Assembly: GCA_947631955.1 (NCBI GenBank)
Contig: CANRNJ010000011.1
Span: 44,091-108,090 of the forward strand
Length of the DNA: 64,000 nt
Direction: 5' to 3'
Origin: an uncultured Lachnospiraceae bacterium
GTDB taxonomy: Bacteria > Bacillota > Clostridia > Lachnospirales > Lachnospiraceae
Both the position numbers and the translations under genes were made by a program. Shown here one piece after another: positions 1 to 9,348 of this stretch (within the stretch, counting starts at the first letter, position 1; each line of letters starts with the position of its first letter). The notes beneath the pieces were generated by a model, which did not search any database, was not told where the DNA came from, and was given only the letters and a program-made list of their open reading frames with translations.

Positions 1-654
1 CAGAAAGAGAACACCGTTATCGTAGACGGCGAAGGCGATAAGGATGCCATTCAGGCAAGGATCAGCCAGATCAAAAAACAGATCGAGGAAACGACATCCG
101 ATTTCGATAAAGAGAAACTTCAGGAGCGTCTGGCTAAGCTTGCCGGCGGCGTAGCGGTTATCCGTGTCGGCGCGGCTACGGAAACAGAGATGAAAGAAGC
201 AAAACTCCGTCTGGAAGATGCACTGGCAGCTACCAGAGCAGCTGTAGAAGAGGGTATCATCGCGGGCGGCGGTTCCGCTTATATCCACGCATCCAAAGAA
301 GTTGCCAAACTGGCGGATACGTTGGAAGGCGACGAGCGGACAGGTGCGCAGATCGTTCTGAAAGCACTGGAGGCTCCGCTGTATCATATCGCAGCAAACG
401 CAGGTCTGGAAGGATCTGTTATCATCAATAAAGTATATGAATCCAAAGCCGGTATCGGTTTTGACGCACTGAAAGAGCAGTATGTTGATATGGTCGAGGC
501 AGGTATCCTTGATCCGGCCAAGGTATCCAGAAGCGCATTGCAGAACGCGACAAGCGTTGCATCTACGCTGCTCACCACAGAGTCTGTGGTTGCCAATATC
601 AAAGAACCCGAACCTCCGATGCCTGCAGGCGGCGGCATGGGCGGAATGATGTAA
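1..654 (+). CDS. groL: Chaperonin GroEL, C-terminal part (5' end outside window)
   Basis: This is the last 217 residues of the 60-kDa chaperonin, the cytoplasmic double-ring ATPase that folds proteins together with GroES. The reading frame is open from base 1, so the start lies upstream of the window. The fragment covers the end of the apical domain and the intermediate and equatorial domains. Visible family signatures are [13 protein letters not shown], a Lys/Glu-rich helix, the stretch [14 protein letters not shown], and the flexible Gly-Met tail GGGMGGMM at the very C-terminus. Nothing unusual is seen. It is followed by a palindrome-rich spacer and a strong terminator, so it is probably the last gene of a groES-groEL operon. 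Confidence 0.98.
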   Translation, partial: QKENTVIVDGEGDKDAIQARISQIKKQIEETTSDFDKEKLQERLAKLAGGVAVIRVGAATETEMKEAKLRLEDALAATRAAVEEGIIAGGGSAYIHASKEVAKLADTLEGDERTGAQIVLKALEAPLYHIAANAGLEGSVIINKVYESKAGIGFDALKEQYVDMVEAGILDPAKVSRSALQNATSVASTLLTTESVVANIKEPEPPMPAGGGMGGMM

Positions 655-664
655 GGAGCGCTAA

Positions 665-902
665 GAGGAAACAAGCGCCGCGCAGCGGCATTTGTTTCCT
701 CAGCGCCCTTAGCGAGCAAGCCGTCTGCGAAGCAGACGAGGCAGCGCCGTAAGGCGCGGGCTTGCGAGTTTAAGAGAAGTATAAGCAAGTGCAAAATAAG
801 CGAGGCAGCGCCGCAAGGCGCGGGCTTGCGAGCCTATGAGAGGTAGAGGTATAAGCAAGTGCAAAACAAGCGAGGCAGCGCCGCAAGGCGCGGGCTTGCG
901 AG
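665..902. repeat. Palindromic repeat cluster downstream of groEL
   Basis: The spacer is built of hairpins and direct repeats. A 10-bp perfect stem pairs 665-674 with 692-701 and holds an inner GCCGC/GCGGC stem. A further hairpin lies at 722-738. Three near-identical copies of a 32-bp GC-rich unit with an inner GCGCC/GGCGC stem lie at 737-768, 801-832 and 871-902. The last two are each preceded by a shared 22-bp segment (779-800 and 849-870), giving a 70-bp repeat. No reading frame with a ribosome site is seen. It resembles REP-type elements; the function is unknown. Confidence 0.75.
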
Positions 903-920
903 CTTGGGTAGTCCTGATTC

Positions 921-968
921 CCGGAGAAACGAGTGCCGGATGGCATTGGTTTCTCCGGATTTTTTTTG
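921..968 (+). terminator. Rho-independent terminator after groEL
   Basis: A perfect 10-bp stem (921-930 with 949-958) is followed directly by A and eight T. It separates groEL from the sigma-factor gene. Confidence 0.85.
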
Positions 969-975
969 TGAGAAG

Positions 976-1005
976 TGCAACTTTTTGACAAATCCGGCGC
1001 TCTAT
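976..1005 (+). promoter_or_regulatory. Possible ECF-type promoter of the sigma/WG gene
   Basis: TGCAAC at 976-981 is followed by a T-run and, about 18 bp later, by CTCTAT (1000-1005). This resembles the GCAAC-type -35 box recognised by some ECF sigma factors and would fit autoregulation by the gene at 1037. A sigma-A -35 (TTGACA, 985-990) is also present but has no well-spaced -10. Inference only. Confidence 0.3.
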
Positions 1006-1036
1006 CAGACAGAATCTTACGAAGGGGAGGAAAGAA

Positions 1037-3535
1037 ATGAAAACACCAGACGATATCAAAGAGAGCATCCAGAACTATCTTAAGGGTGACAAAGACGTAT
1101 TTGAAACGATCTATAAGTTGTCTTACGCCTACCTGCACACCTGCGTGATCCATGTGATGAAAAATGAAGACGCGGCGCAGGACATCCTGCAGGAAACCTA
1201 TATCGAGATCGCCAAAAACATGGAACAGCTCCGGGATCCGGAAAGTTTTATGGCATGGGCTGCCATGATCGCGAACCGGAAATGTTTTGCTGCGCTGAAG
1301 CAGAAAAATCGCGAGATCCTGACGCCGGACGGAGAGAATCCCGAAAATTTCTTTGAGAATATTGCGGACGACGAGGAGTATATCCCGGAATATTTTGCGC
1401 AGAAAAAGGAAAAGCAGAGGCTGCTGCGTGAGATCGTGGACGATTTGACGGATATGCAGCGTCTTTGCGTGATTGCGTTCTTTTATAACCAGATCCCGCA
1501 GGAGGAGATCGCCAGAGAACTGGGAATCCCCGTCAACACGGTCAAATCCCATCTGAACAGGGCTAAGGCGAAGATCAAAGCCGCGGTGGTGGAACTGGAC
1601 GAGGAGAAGGGGACGAGGCTTTACTCTTTTGCACCCTTGCTGCTTCTGCTGCTGGGTATGGATGCAGAAGCCTGCGAGATTCCCGACATGCCGGAGAGGG
1701 TTGCCAGAGAGGCAGGCGTGAAGGCCGCCGGTGCAGAGTCAGCCGGAGAGGCAGGCGTGAAGGCCGCGGGTGCAGAGTCAGCCGGAGAGGCAGAAGCGGA
1801 GAACGCCGATACAGAGTCAGCCAGAGAGGCAGAGGCGGAGAACGCCGGTACAGAGTCAGCCGGAGAGGCAGAAGCGGAGAACGCCGGTTCAAAATCAGCC
1901 GGAGGCGGCACGGGAAACGGGTCGTCTGCCCGTCTGCCGAAGGCAGTTGTGCTGCCTGTGGCGGCTGCTGCAGCCGTTGCCGGAGCTGCCTGCATTTTCC
2001 TGTTTACGCGGCCTAAAGACGCAGGGACGAGCGGAGGAGAGGCTGCCGTGACCGAGGAGAGCGCGGCAGCGGAAGAACAGTTTTCTGCGGTCGAAGAACA
2101 GCCTGCGGAAGAGAATGATTTACAGGATGAAAATGTGCCGGAAACGGATGATGCGGCAGCGCAGGAAGCGTCCGAAGACGCGGATCAGGCACAGGAAACG
2201 TCCGGGAAGCCGGAACAGGCGCAGGGGACAGGGCAGCTTCAGGAACTGACAGCCCTGTCAGAGATGACGTACGACAGCTATGGCAATGCGCACGGCGGCG
2301 TGATGCCGGTGATGCAGGACGGCTTATGGGGAATCGCGGACTATGAGGGAAATCTGGTCGTTCCCTGTGAGTACGACGGTTTCTATGCTGCTCCGGACGA
2401 GTTGGGAAACACGGTGTTCTATCGGAACAGCGTTTCCGAGGAAACAGAGGAATTTGACGATTTCGGCGGTGGCAGAGAGTATGTGCTCTTAGACAAGGAG
2501 GGAAACGTCCTGTATCAGGGAGCAGATGAAGTGAGGGCATCCGGCGGCATGTATATCACCATGCACCGCGGGGATGAGAGCGACACGGTGGAATATCACC
2601 GTCTGGACGGCAGTCTGGCCTTCTCTTTGGAAGAGGAATGGAACGTGTCGAATATCAACACATACTATGACGGCATCTCCTATGTGTATGACTCTATCAA
2701 TGCGTCCGCCTATGCTGAAATGTCTACACTGGAGGACAAAGGATCAAAGGATGGGGACATCCCCTCGCGGATCGGCAGCGTGGACAGTCAGGGTGAAGTG
2801 TCTTGGAAGGACGACCCCGCCTACTATGACTGGTGGGAGATGATCAATGCGAGGATAGACGAGGCGGCTGAGTTTGCGGACAATGACATGGTCAATGGCA
2901 GCGGAGTCAGCATCTACAGCGGCCGGGCGCCGATCTCGACCATCAACCACGGCTATTATGTTACGGGAAGCTTTTTTATGGAGCCGGGCTATCTCAACGT
3001 CTACGACGAGGCGGGAGAACACACGGCGGAACTGGATTACTTCCATTTCTCTTTGGACGGGAACGACGGTATCACCTACGACGAAAACGTATATGATGAA
3101 ACCAGTGATTACCGCGGTTACTATGTGGACGGAGGTTATCTCTGGAATTACGGTCCCCACATGGTGTTCATGATCCAAGACAGGAATGTGTTGGTGGATT
3201 TCTCGAAGAATACTGAAAAGGAAGGCGTGAATCCGGAGCAGATCGTCACGGCGGTATATGACTATATCAGCATGGCGGACGAGAAATACTGGCTCGTACA
3301 GTCCGGTGATCAGTACGGTTATATCGATCATGACGGAAACGAGGCGGGGATGTTCGACGACGCGAGCGCTTTTTCGGGCGGATACGCCTTGATCATAGAA
3401 GACGGGGAAGTCTGGCTGATCGACGAGGAATTGAACAGGCTGCAGGATCTGGGGCCGGGATATTCCGTTGCGGCCGTGGGAGAACTCTTCCGGATCGCGT
3501 CGGGAGATAAGACAACATTTTATCAGAAATTCTAA
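1037..3535 (+). CDS. ECF-like sigma factor fused to a transmembrane segment and WG-repeat domain
   Basis: 832 residues with an unusual layout. Residues about 10-190 are a sigma-70 family factor: a region 2 helix set (AAQDILQETYIEIAKNM) and a region 4 helix-turn-helix (QEEIARELGIPVNTVKSHL). Residues about 225-290 are five tandem 13-residue repeats rich in Ala, Glu and Gly, coded by 39-bp repeats at 1712-1906. A hydrophobic segment at about 299-324 can span the membrane. An acidic linker follows, and the rest carries WG/KWG-type repeats (GLWGIADYEGNLVVPCEYD, QYGYIDHDGNEAGMF). The start has a GGGGAGG ribosome site at 1024-1030. The architecture suggests a membrane-held sigma factor with an outside sensor that may be released by proteolysis; that mechanism is inference. 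No separate anti-sigma gene is adjacent. Confidence 0.85.
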   Translation: MKTPDDIKESIQNYLKGDKDVFETIYKLSYAYLHTCVIHVMKNEDAAQDILQETYIEIAKNMEQLRDPESFMAWAAMIANRKCFAALKQKNREILTPDGENPENFFENIADDEEYIPEYFAQKKEKQRLLREIVDDLTDMQRLCVIAFFYNQIPQEEIARELGIPVNTVKSHLNRAKAKIKAAVVELDEEKGTRLYSFAPLLLLLLGMDAEACEIPDMPERVAREAGVKAAGAESAGEAGVKAAGAESAGEAEAENADTESAREAEAENAGTESAGEAEAENAGSKSAGGGTGNGSSARLPKAVVLPVAAAAAVAGAACIFLFTRPKDAGTSGGEAAVTEESAAAEEQFSAVEEQPAEENDLQDENVPETDDAAAQEASEDADQAQETSGKPEQAQGTGQLQELTALSEMTYDSYGNAHGGVMPVMQDGLWGIADYEGNLVVPCEYDGFYAAPDELGNTVFYRNSVSEETEEFDDFGGGREYVLLDKEGNVLYQGADEVRASGGMYITMHRGDESDTVEYHRLDGSLAFSLEEEWNVSNINTYYDGISYVYDSINASAYAEMSTLEDKGSKDGDIPSRIGSVDSQGEVSWKDDPAYYDWWEMINARIDEAAEFADNDMVNGSGVSIYSGRAPISTINHGYYVTGSFFMEPGYLNVYDEAGEHTAELDYFHFSLDGNDGITYDENVYDETSDYRGYYVDGGYLWNYGPHMVFMIQDRNVLVDFSKNTEKEGVNPEQIVTAVYDYISMADEKYWLVQSGDQYGYIDHDGNEAGMFDDASAFSGGYALIIEDGEVWLIDEELNRLQDLGPGYSVAAVGELFRIASGDKTTFYQKF

Positions 3536-3569
3536 CTGAAAAACAGCCGGTGGACGGCAGTCTGCTATT

Positions 3570-3600
3570 TTGACACACTACGTTCTGTTGTTTTTATAAT
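3570..3600 (+). promoter_or_regulatory. Likely promoter of the LRR lipoprotein gene
   Basis: TTGACA at 3570-3575 and TATAAT at 3595-3600, spaced 19 bp, which is longer than ideal. Two small palindromes follow (3601-3618 and about 3616-3628) in the leader. Confidence 0.45.
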
Positions 3601-3670
3601 ACATATTTAAAGATATGTTGTAAAACAACGTAATAACACATTAGAAAAAATTTTAGATGGAGAGAAAACT

Positions 3671-5122
3671 ATGAAAAAGAAACTTACAGCAGTTATGATG
3701 GCCGCGGCTATGGTACTTAGCTTATCAGCCTGCGGCAATGCGGAAAACAGCGGCAATGATGCGCAGATCGAGGAAACGCAGCAGGTAACAGAGCCGGAAA
3801 CAGAAGAACCGCAGGAAACAGAAGCAGAAGATGCGCAGGAGGAAGAGCAGCCCGCAGAAGCGGAAACCGTAACAGAAGAACTTCAGCAGCAGGAGGAAGA
3901 GCCGGATGAAGCACGGCCGGAACTCAGCAATGAAGATCAGCAGCTGGTAGAGGAAGCGGCAGGCATAGACGACTCCAATGCGGAGGATCAGGGGACCTGC
4001 GGAGAAGACCTTAAATGGTATTTCGCCAACAATATCCTGGTGATCCGGGGTACAGGCGAAATGTCAGAATGTCCGTGGAAAGAGAATCATGTCGATGATA
4101 TCTACTCTGTAGTCATCGAGGATGGCTGTACCGGCATATGTGAGGGTGCCTTTGAAGATCCGGTCGAGTGGGACGAAGACTATAATGTAACTCACTATTC
4201 CAAGCTGAGCAGGGTGGTGCTGCCGGATACTCTTGTCACTATTGGCGATGAAGCTTTTTGTGAATGTGAAAAGCTGACCGGTATCATTATCCCAAACAGC
4301 GTAACAACCATTGGAATGTGGGCTTTTGGAGATACGGGTCTTACCGATATCTATATTCCTGACGGCGTGGCGACGATCGGTGATTATGCTTTTTGCGCAA
4401 CGGGTATCACCAGTGTCACCATTCCGGACAGCGTCACCTACCTCAGTGGTTTTACCAGCACAGGCATTACTGACATTACCATACCTGACAGTGTGACAGA
4501 GATCGGAATTTCTGCTTTCAGCGAAACAGGTATTACCGAAATCACCATACCTGACAGTGTAACCACCATTGGCGATGGAGCTTTCAGCGGAACAGGTATC
4601 ACTGAAATCACCATACCGGACGGCGTCACCTATTTCAGCGGTTTTGACGAAACAGGCATTACTGAAATCACCATACCCGACAGCGTAACTTATCTCAGCG
4701 GTCTTGGCGGAACAGGTATCAGCGAAATCACCATACCTGACAGTGTGACAACCATTGGTGATTATGCTTTCGACAGTTGTGACAACTTAACAGGTATTAT
4801 TATTCCTGACAGTGTAACGGTCATAGGCCGAGGCGCCTTTGATTTTTGTGAAAACTTGACCAGTATCAGCATACCTGACAGTGTAACAACTATTGAGGCA
4901 TCTGCTTTTTTGGGCTGTTTTCAATTAAGCAGTATTGACATTCCAGACAGCGTAACGGAAATCGGTTCTGCGGCTTTCCAATTCTGCGAAGCTCTGACCG
5001 AGGTCATCATCCCAAACGTGAATGTAAGGATCGAACCGACTGCTTTTAATACGGGCACGAAAGTGACGATCGGCAGCACAGAGATCACATGGGACGCGGA
5101 GGGGACCGGCTGGAACTGGTGA
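3671..5122 (+). CDS. BspA-type leucine-rich-repeat lipoprotein
   Basis: 483 residues. A lipoprotein signal peptide (MKKKLTAVMMAAAMVLSLSAC) places the lipidated Cys at residue 21. An acidic Glu/Gln-rich linker to about residue 110 follows, then a short beta-rich segment (DLKWYFANNILVIRGTGEM) and about thirteen LRR_5 repeats of the form ITEITIPDSVTTIGDGAF. The protein is expected to sit on the outer face of the cell membrane; BspA-like LRR proteins are often adhesins or matrix-binding proteins. The repeats are so alike at DNA level that unequal recombination could change their number. It has its own promoter region and is followed by two hairpin terminators, so it is probably monocistronic. The ligand cannot be predicted. 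Confidence 0.9.
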   Translation: MKKKLTAVMMAAAMVLSLSACGNAENSGNDAQIEETQQVTEPETEEPQETEAEDAQEEEQPAEAETVTEELQQQEEEPDEARPELSNEDQQLVEEAAGIDDSNAEDQGTCGEDLKWYFANNILVIRGTGEMSECPWKENHVDDIYSVVIEDGCTGICEGAFEDPVEWDEDYNVTHYSKLSRVVLPDTLVTIGDEAFCECEKLTGIIIPNSVTTIGMWAFGDTGLTDIYIPDGVATIGDYAFCATGITSVTIPDSVTYLSGFTSTGITDITIPDSVTEIGISAFSETGITEITIPDSVTTIGDGAFSGTGITEITIPDGVTYFSGFDETGITEITIPDSVTYLSGLGGTGISEITIPDSVTTIGDYAFDSCDNLTGIIIPDSVTVIGRGAFDFCENLTSISIPDSVTTIEASAFLGCFQLSSIDIPDSVTEIGSAAFQFCEALTEVIIPNVNVRIEPTAFNTGTKVTIGSTEITWDAEGTGWNW

Positions 5123-5165
5123 TCAGACAGGCAGCGGGTAATCATTCGGAATTTAATATGTATTC

Positions 5166-5197
5166 AAAAAAGGGTATCCGTCGGCGGATGCCCTTTT
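5166..5197. terminator. Bidirectional rho-independent terminator
   Basis: A hairpin with A-tract and T-tract arms (AAAAAGGGTATCCG pairing with CGGATGCCCTTTTT, one G-T pair) follows the LRR gene. The symmetric arms would work on both strands. Confidence 0.8.
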
Positions 5198-5300
5198 TGC
5201 CGATCGAGCGCTTGTTATGAGGGGTATTTTGTCTATAAGACCAAAGAACTGTAAAATAGGACGGCGGCATGGCGGTTTGAACCGCTCCCCGTCAAGTAGA

Positions 5301-5331
5301 CAGTTTGGCTGTGCCGACTGTTTTTTTATTT
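5301..5331 (+). terminator. Second hairpin terminator
   Basis: CAGTTTGGC and GCCGACTG pair around TGT with small imperfections and are followed by seven T, A and TTTT. It would stop readthrough before the relA promoter. Confidence 0.55.
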
Positions 5332-5382
5332 TCTGTCCATAATACAGTAGAGAAAAAAGTTTCCGGAACTGTGCGGATAAAC

Positions 5383-5411
5383 TTGAAGAATGTAAGTTAT
5401 GGACGTATAAT
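5383..5411 (+). promoter_or_regulatory. Sigma-A promoter of relA/spoT
   Basis: TTGAAG at 5383-5388 and TATAAT at 5406-5411 with an exact 17-bp spacer. The probable start codon lies 38 bp downstream of the -10 box. Confidence 0.8.
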
Positions 5412-5449
5412 ATAAAAAGCGTATCATACTTAGACAGTCGGTGACAGCT

Positions 5450-7762
5450 ATGGCAACAGAAGAAAAGAGAGAAGTCGTTATTGACGACGGAAGAATCGAA
5501 TCGATCGAGGAATATCAATCTCCTGAAGCATTGTATGAGGAGCTTATTACCCGTGTGCGCAAATATCACCCATCGGATGATATCTCCCTGATCGAGAAGG
5601 CTTATAAGACTGCCAGAGCCGCGCATAAGGACCAAGTCCGTAAGTCCGGAGAGCCTTATATCATCCATCCGCTCTGCGTGTCGATCATTCTGGCGGATCT
5701 GGAACTGGATAAAGAAACGATCGTTGCGGGCCTCCTTCACGATGTGGTGGAAGACACGATCATGACGGACGAGGAGATCAAGGAAGAGTTCGGCGCGGAT
5801 GTGGCGCTCCTTGTGGACGGCGTCACCAAACTGGAAAAATTGAATTTCCACGGCGAAAATCATGCGGATACGGATAAAGACGCGGAGAAACTGGAACGTC
5901 AGGCGGAGAATCTGCGCAAGATGTTCCTTGCGATGGCGAAGGATATCCGTGTCATTCTGATCAAACTGGCGGACAGACTGCACAATATGCGTACGCTTCA
6001 GCATATGCGTCCGGAGAAGCAGCAGGAGATCGCAAGAGAAACGCTGGACATCTACTCGCCCATCGCGCAGCGGCTTGGCATCTCCAAGATCAAGGTGGAA
6101 CTGGACGATCTGTCCTTAAAATATCTTGAACCGGAAGCCTACTACGATCTGGTGGATAAGATCGCGGTCCGCAAAAGTGTGCGCGAACAGTATATCCAGA
6201 CCATTGTGGACGAAGTCAGCGAGCATATCGAGCGCGCCGGGATCAAGGCGCAGATCGACGGGCGTATCAAGCATTTTTTCAGTATTTATAAGAAAATGAT
6301 CAATCAGAAGAAAACGATCGATCAGATCTATGATCTGTTTGCGGTCCGTATTATCGTGGACACGGTTCAGGACTGTTATGCGGCTCTGGGCGTGATCCAT
6401 GAGATGTACAAACCGATTCCGGGGCGTTTCAAGGATTATATCGCCATGCCCAAGGCGAATATGTACCAGTCGCTTCACACAACGCTGATCGGTACGAACG
6501 GACAGCCTTTTGAGATCCAGATCAGGACCTATGAGATGCACAAGGCGGCGGAGTACGGTATCGCCGCGCACTGGAAATACAAGGAAGCTTCCGACGGCAA
6601 GAAAGTGGAAACGCAGGAGGAAGAAAAACTGGTCTGGCTGCGCCAGATCTTGGAGTGGCAGCAGACCGCGGAAGACAACAGGGAATTTATGAACCTGTTA
6701 AAGAGCGATCTGGATCTGTTTTCCGACCGGGTGTACTGCTTTACGCCTTCGGGTGATGTAAAGAATCTGCCAGCCGGTTCCACCACCATTGACTTTGCGT
6801 ACAGCGTGCATACGGCGGTCGGCAACCGGATGATCGGAGCCAGAGTCAACGGCAAACTTGTGACCATTGATTATGAAATCAAAAACGGCGACCGCGTGGA
6901 GATCATGACTTCACAGAACTCCAAGGGCCCCAGCCGCGACTGGCTGAACGTGGTCAAGAGCACGCAGGCGAAGAATAAGATCAACCAGTGGTTCAAACAC
7001 GAACTCAAAGAGGACAATATCGTCAAGGGAAAGGAGCTCGCAGCCGGGTATTGCAAGGCGAAGGGCATCAATCCTGCGGACATTATGATCCCCCGGTATC
7101 AGGAAGCCGTCATGAAGAAATACGGTTTTCAGGATTGGGATTCCGTATTGGCAGCCATAGGCCACGGCGGGCTGAAAGAAGGCCAAGTTATCAACCGTAT
7201 GCAGGAGATGTATGAGGACGACCACCGGCGGGAGATGACCGACGCGGAGATCTTGGCGGAGGTCGAAGGCAATGCGCAGCAGAACCGCGGCAAGAACCAG
7301 AAGAGTACAAGCGGCATCGTCGTTAAGGGGATCCATGACGTGGCGGTCCGTTTTTCCAAGTGCTGCAGTCCTGTACCGGGCGACGAGATCGTCGGCTTTA
7401 TCACGAGGGGAAGGGGCATTTCCATTCACCGGACGGACTGTCTGAATATTATGAATCTGCCGGAGATCGACCGCAACCGGCTGATCGATGCGGAGTGGCA
7501 GCAGACGGAAGATGCGGAAGGAAAATATCTGGTCGAGATCAGTATTTTTGCCAATAACAGAAGCGGTCTTCTGGCGGATATTTCCAAGACGTTCACGGAG
7601 AAAGGGATCGACATCCTGTCGCTCAATACAAGAGTCAGCAAGCAGGGTACGGCGACGATCATGGTGAGTTTTGAGATCGGCGGCCGGGAAGAGCTGCAGC
7701 GGATCATTGATAAGATCCGGACGATCGAGAGCGTTATTGACATTGCGAGGACAACAGGCTGA
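5450..7762 (+). CDS. relA: Bifunctional (p)ppGpp synthetase/hydrolase RelA/SpoT
   Basis: About 770 residues of the long Rel family that makes and destroys the alarmone (p)ppGpp in the stringent response. Domains in order: HD hydrolase (LLHDVVEDT near residue 100), synthetase (RFKDYIAMPKANMYQSLHTT), TGS (VYCFTPSGDVKNLPAGST), a zinc-finger-like segment with CCSPVPGDEIVGF, and a C-terminal ACT domain (YLVEISIFANNRSGLLADI). The RFKD motif in the synthetase, rather than an acidic version, together with the intact HD motif points to a bifunctional enzyme. GTG at 5441 also opens the frame, but ATG 5450 has GGTGA at a proper distance and is preferred. The MBL-fold gene follows after 16 bp, so the two are probably cotranscribed. 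Confidence 0.97.
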   Translation: MATEEKREVVIDDGRIESIEEYQSPEALYEELITRVRKYHPSDDISLIEKAYKTARAAHKDQVRKSGEPYIIHPLCVSIILADLELDKETIVAGLLHDVVEDTIMTDEEIKEEFGADVALLVDGVTKLEKLNFHGENHADTDKDAEKLERQAENLRKMFLAMAKDIRVILIKLADRLHNMRTLQHMRPEKQQEIARETLDIYSPIAQRLGISKIKVELDDLSLKYLEPEAYYDLVDKIAVRKSVREQYIQTIVDEVSEHIERAGIKAQIDGRIKHFFSIYKKMINQKKTIDQIYDLFAVRIIVDTVQDCYAALGVIHEMYKPIPGRFKDYIAMPKANMYQSLHTTLIGTNGQPFEIQIRTYEMHKAAEYGIAAHWKYKEASDGKKVETQEEEKLVWLRQILEWQQTAEDNREFMNLLKSDLDLFSDRVYCFTPSGDVKNLPAGSTTIDFAYSVHTAVGNRMIGARVNGKLVTIDYEIKNGDRVEIMTSQNSKGPSRDWLNVVKSTQAKNKINQWFKHELKEDNIVKGKELAAGYCKAKGINPADIMIPRYQEAVMKKYGFQDWDSVLAAIGHGGLKEGQVINRMQEMYEDDHRREMTDAEILAEVEGNAQQNRGKNQKSTSGIVVKGIHDVAVRFSKCCSPVPGDEIVGFITRGRGISIHRTDCLNIMNLPEIDRNRLIDAEWQQTEDAEGKYLVEISIFANNRSGLLADISKTFTEKGIDILSLNTRVSKQGTATIMVSFEIGGREELQRIIDKIRTIESVIDIARTTG

Positions 7763-7778
7763 TCGGAGGAACAAGATC

Positions 7779-8411
7779 ATGGCGGGTTTAAAGATAGGAA
7801 GAATGATGCTCGGCATCTGCCAGACAAACTGCTATTTTGTATATCGGGAAGGCGAAAACGACGTGATCTTTTTTGATCCGGCGGACAGGGGCGATTATAT
7901 CTATGAAACCCTGAAAGATAAGGGATTTAACATAAAAACCATTCTGCTCACCCATGGACATTTCGACCATATCTGGGGCTCCAATAAGCTGCGGGAGCTG
8001 TCGGGCGCGCCGATCTATGCTTACGAAGCGGAGCGGGCGCTGTGCGAGGATGCGGCCGTCAATGTGTCCGAACAGGCGGGACGGCCCTATACGGTGATTC
8101 CTGACCGCTATCTGAAAGACGGCGAGGAGATCACGGCGGCGGGAATGACGTGCAGACTGATCGCCACACCGGGACATACGGCCGGAAGCTGCTGTTATTA
8201 TTTCGCGGAGGACGGACTGCTGATCGCGGGCGACACGCTTTTTCAGGAGTCGGTGGGCAGGACGGATCTTCCTACGGGCAGCATGAGCGATATCGTCCGT
8301 TCGATCAAAGATAAACTTCTGGTGCTGCCGGATGACGTCAAGGTATATCCGGGGCATGGGGATGTTACGACCATCGGAGAAGAGAAACGTTACAATCCCT
8401 TCGTGCAATGA
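7779..8411 (+). CDS. MBL-fold metallo-hydrolase (glyoxalase II-like)
   Basis: 210 residues. The zinc-binding motif THGHFDH (HxHxDH) and later metal-ligand segments (TPGHTAGS, IAGDTLF, YPGHGDVTTIG) identify a metallo-beta-lactamase-fold hydrolase of the short glyoxalase II-like group. These cytoplasmic enzymes usually cleave thioesters such as S-lactoylglutathione-type substrates, but the substrate of this one is unknown. ATG 7779 is chosen because it has a CGGAGGA ribosome site; the upstream extension of the frame runs inside relA. The position just behind relA is frequent in Clostridia. Confidence 0.88.
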   Translation: MAGLKIGRMMLGICQTNCYFVYREGENDVIFFDPADRGDYIYETLKDKGFNIKTILLTHGHFDHIWGSNKLRELSGAPIYAYEAERALCEDAAVNVSEQAGRPYTVIPDRYLKDGEEITAAGMTCRLIATPGHTAGSCCYYFAEDGLLIAGDTLFQESVGRTDLPTGSMSDIVRSIKDKLLVLPDDVKVYPGHGDVTTIGEEKRYNPFVQ

Positions 8412-8448
8412 TTTTTTGGAAAGATCCGGGCAGAAAGGTTTACATAAA

Positions 8449-9216
8449 ATGGAAAACGCGTTAAAGGAGCAAGGAAAAGACTCATGGAAGGTCCTCAATC
8501 GGGACGTCATTAAATATATCGCGATGTTTACGATGGCGCTCAATCATATCGCGGATGCGGGGCTTGTGCCTTATGCGCCGGGAACGCGGTTCTTAAATCT
8601 TTTCTTTATAGGGATCGGATATTTTACGGCGATCACGATGTGTTATTTTCTGGTGGAAGGTTATGAATATACGCGGTCTAAGCCGAAATATGCCATCCGG
8701 CTGCTGATTTTTGCCTTTATTTCCCAGATCCCCTTTTCCTATGCGCTTCCTTTCGGAAGCTATAACATGCTCTTTACGCTCTTTTTGTGTTTTATGATCC
8801 TTGTGGTGCGGGAGAAGGTCCTCAACACGGCGCTCAGAAGAGTCCTGACTTTTCTCTTAGTGCTTGCCTCGTTTCCCTGCGATTGGCCGCTCCTTGCGCC
8901 GATCTTTACGATCCTGTTTGCCGGAAGCAGGGGCAATAAAAAGAAAATGTGCCGGTCGTATCTGATCGCGTATGTACTGTTTGTTTTCATAAATACTCTG
9001 TCCGTTTCGCAGGTATATGATTTTAAATACCCTGCTGTGGCAGGGGCGCTGGAAGGGATCCCGCTGCTGCTGTCGGGAGTGGTGATCCTGTGTTTTTACA
9101 ACGGAAAACGGGCGGAGCACGGAAGGAAATTTTCCCAGTGGTTTTTCTATCTGTTCTATCCGCTGCATCTTCTGATCATCGGACTGGCCGTGCACGGCGT
9201 TCTGCCGCTGCCGTAG
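8449..9216 (+). CDS. TraX-like multi-pass membrane protein
   Basis: 255 residues with seven or eight hydrophobic segments. The N-terminal motif LNRDVIKYIAMFTMALNHIA and the internal YTRSKPKYAIRLLIFAFISQIPFSY region match the TraX family, named after the F-plasmid pilin acetylation protein but common on Firmicute chromosomes, where its role is unclear. It is probably an integral membrane acyltransferase-like protein. The start ATG 8449 follows GAAAGG; the longer frame upstream overlaps the MBL gene and lacks support. No conjugation genes are next to it, so a role in pilin modification should not be assumed. Confidence 0.8.
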   Translation: MENALKEQGKDSWKVLNRDVIKYIAMFTMALNHIADAGLVPYAPGTRFLNLFFIGIGYFTAITMCYFLVEGYEYTRSKPKYAIRLLIFAFISQIPFSYALPFGSYNMLFTLFLCFMILVVREKVLNTALRRVLTFLLVLASFPCDWPLLAPIFTILFAGSRGNKKKMCRSYLIAYVLFVFINTLSVSQVYDFKYPAVAGALEGIPLLLSGVVILCFYNGKRAEHGRKFSQWFFYLFYPLHLLIIGLAVHGVLPLP

Positions 9217-9348
9217 ATCGGCAGGAAACATCTTCCTTCGGCGCTGTGCGGCATTTTATCACCCTTTGGCGCTTTTGCAAATGACGTCAGGGTAAGAACA
9301 GCGGATGAAAAGACAGAGGATGGCAGAAGGAAAGGCATAGAACGGCGG

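Noticed and set aside
6911..7816. Minus-strand frame opposite relA
   Set aside because: Shadow of a conserved gene; no start signal.
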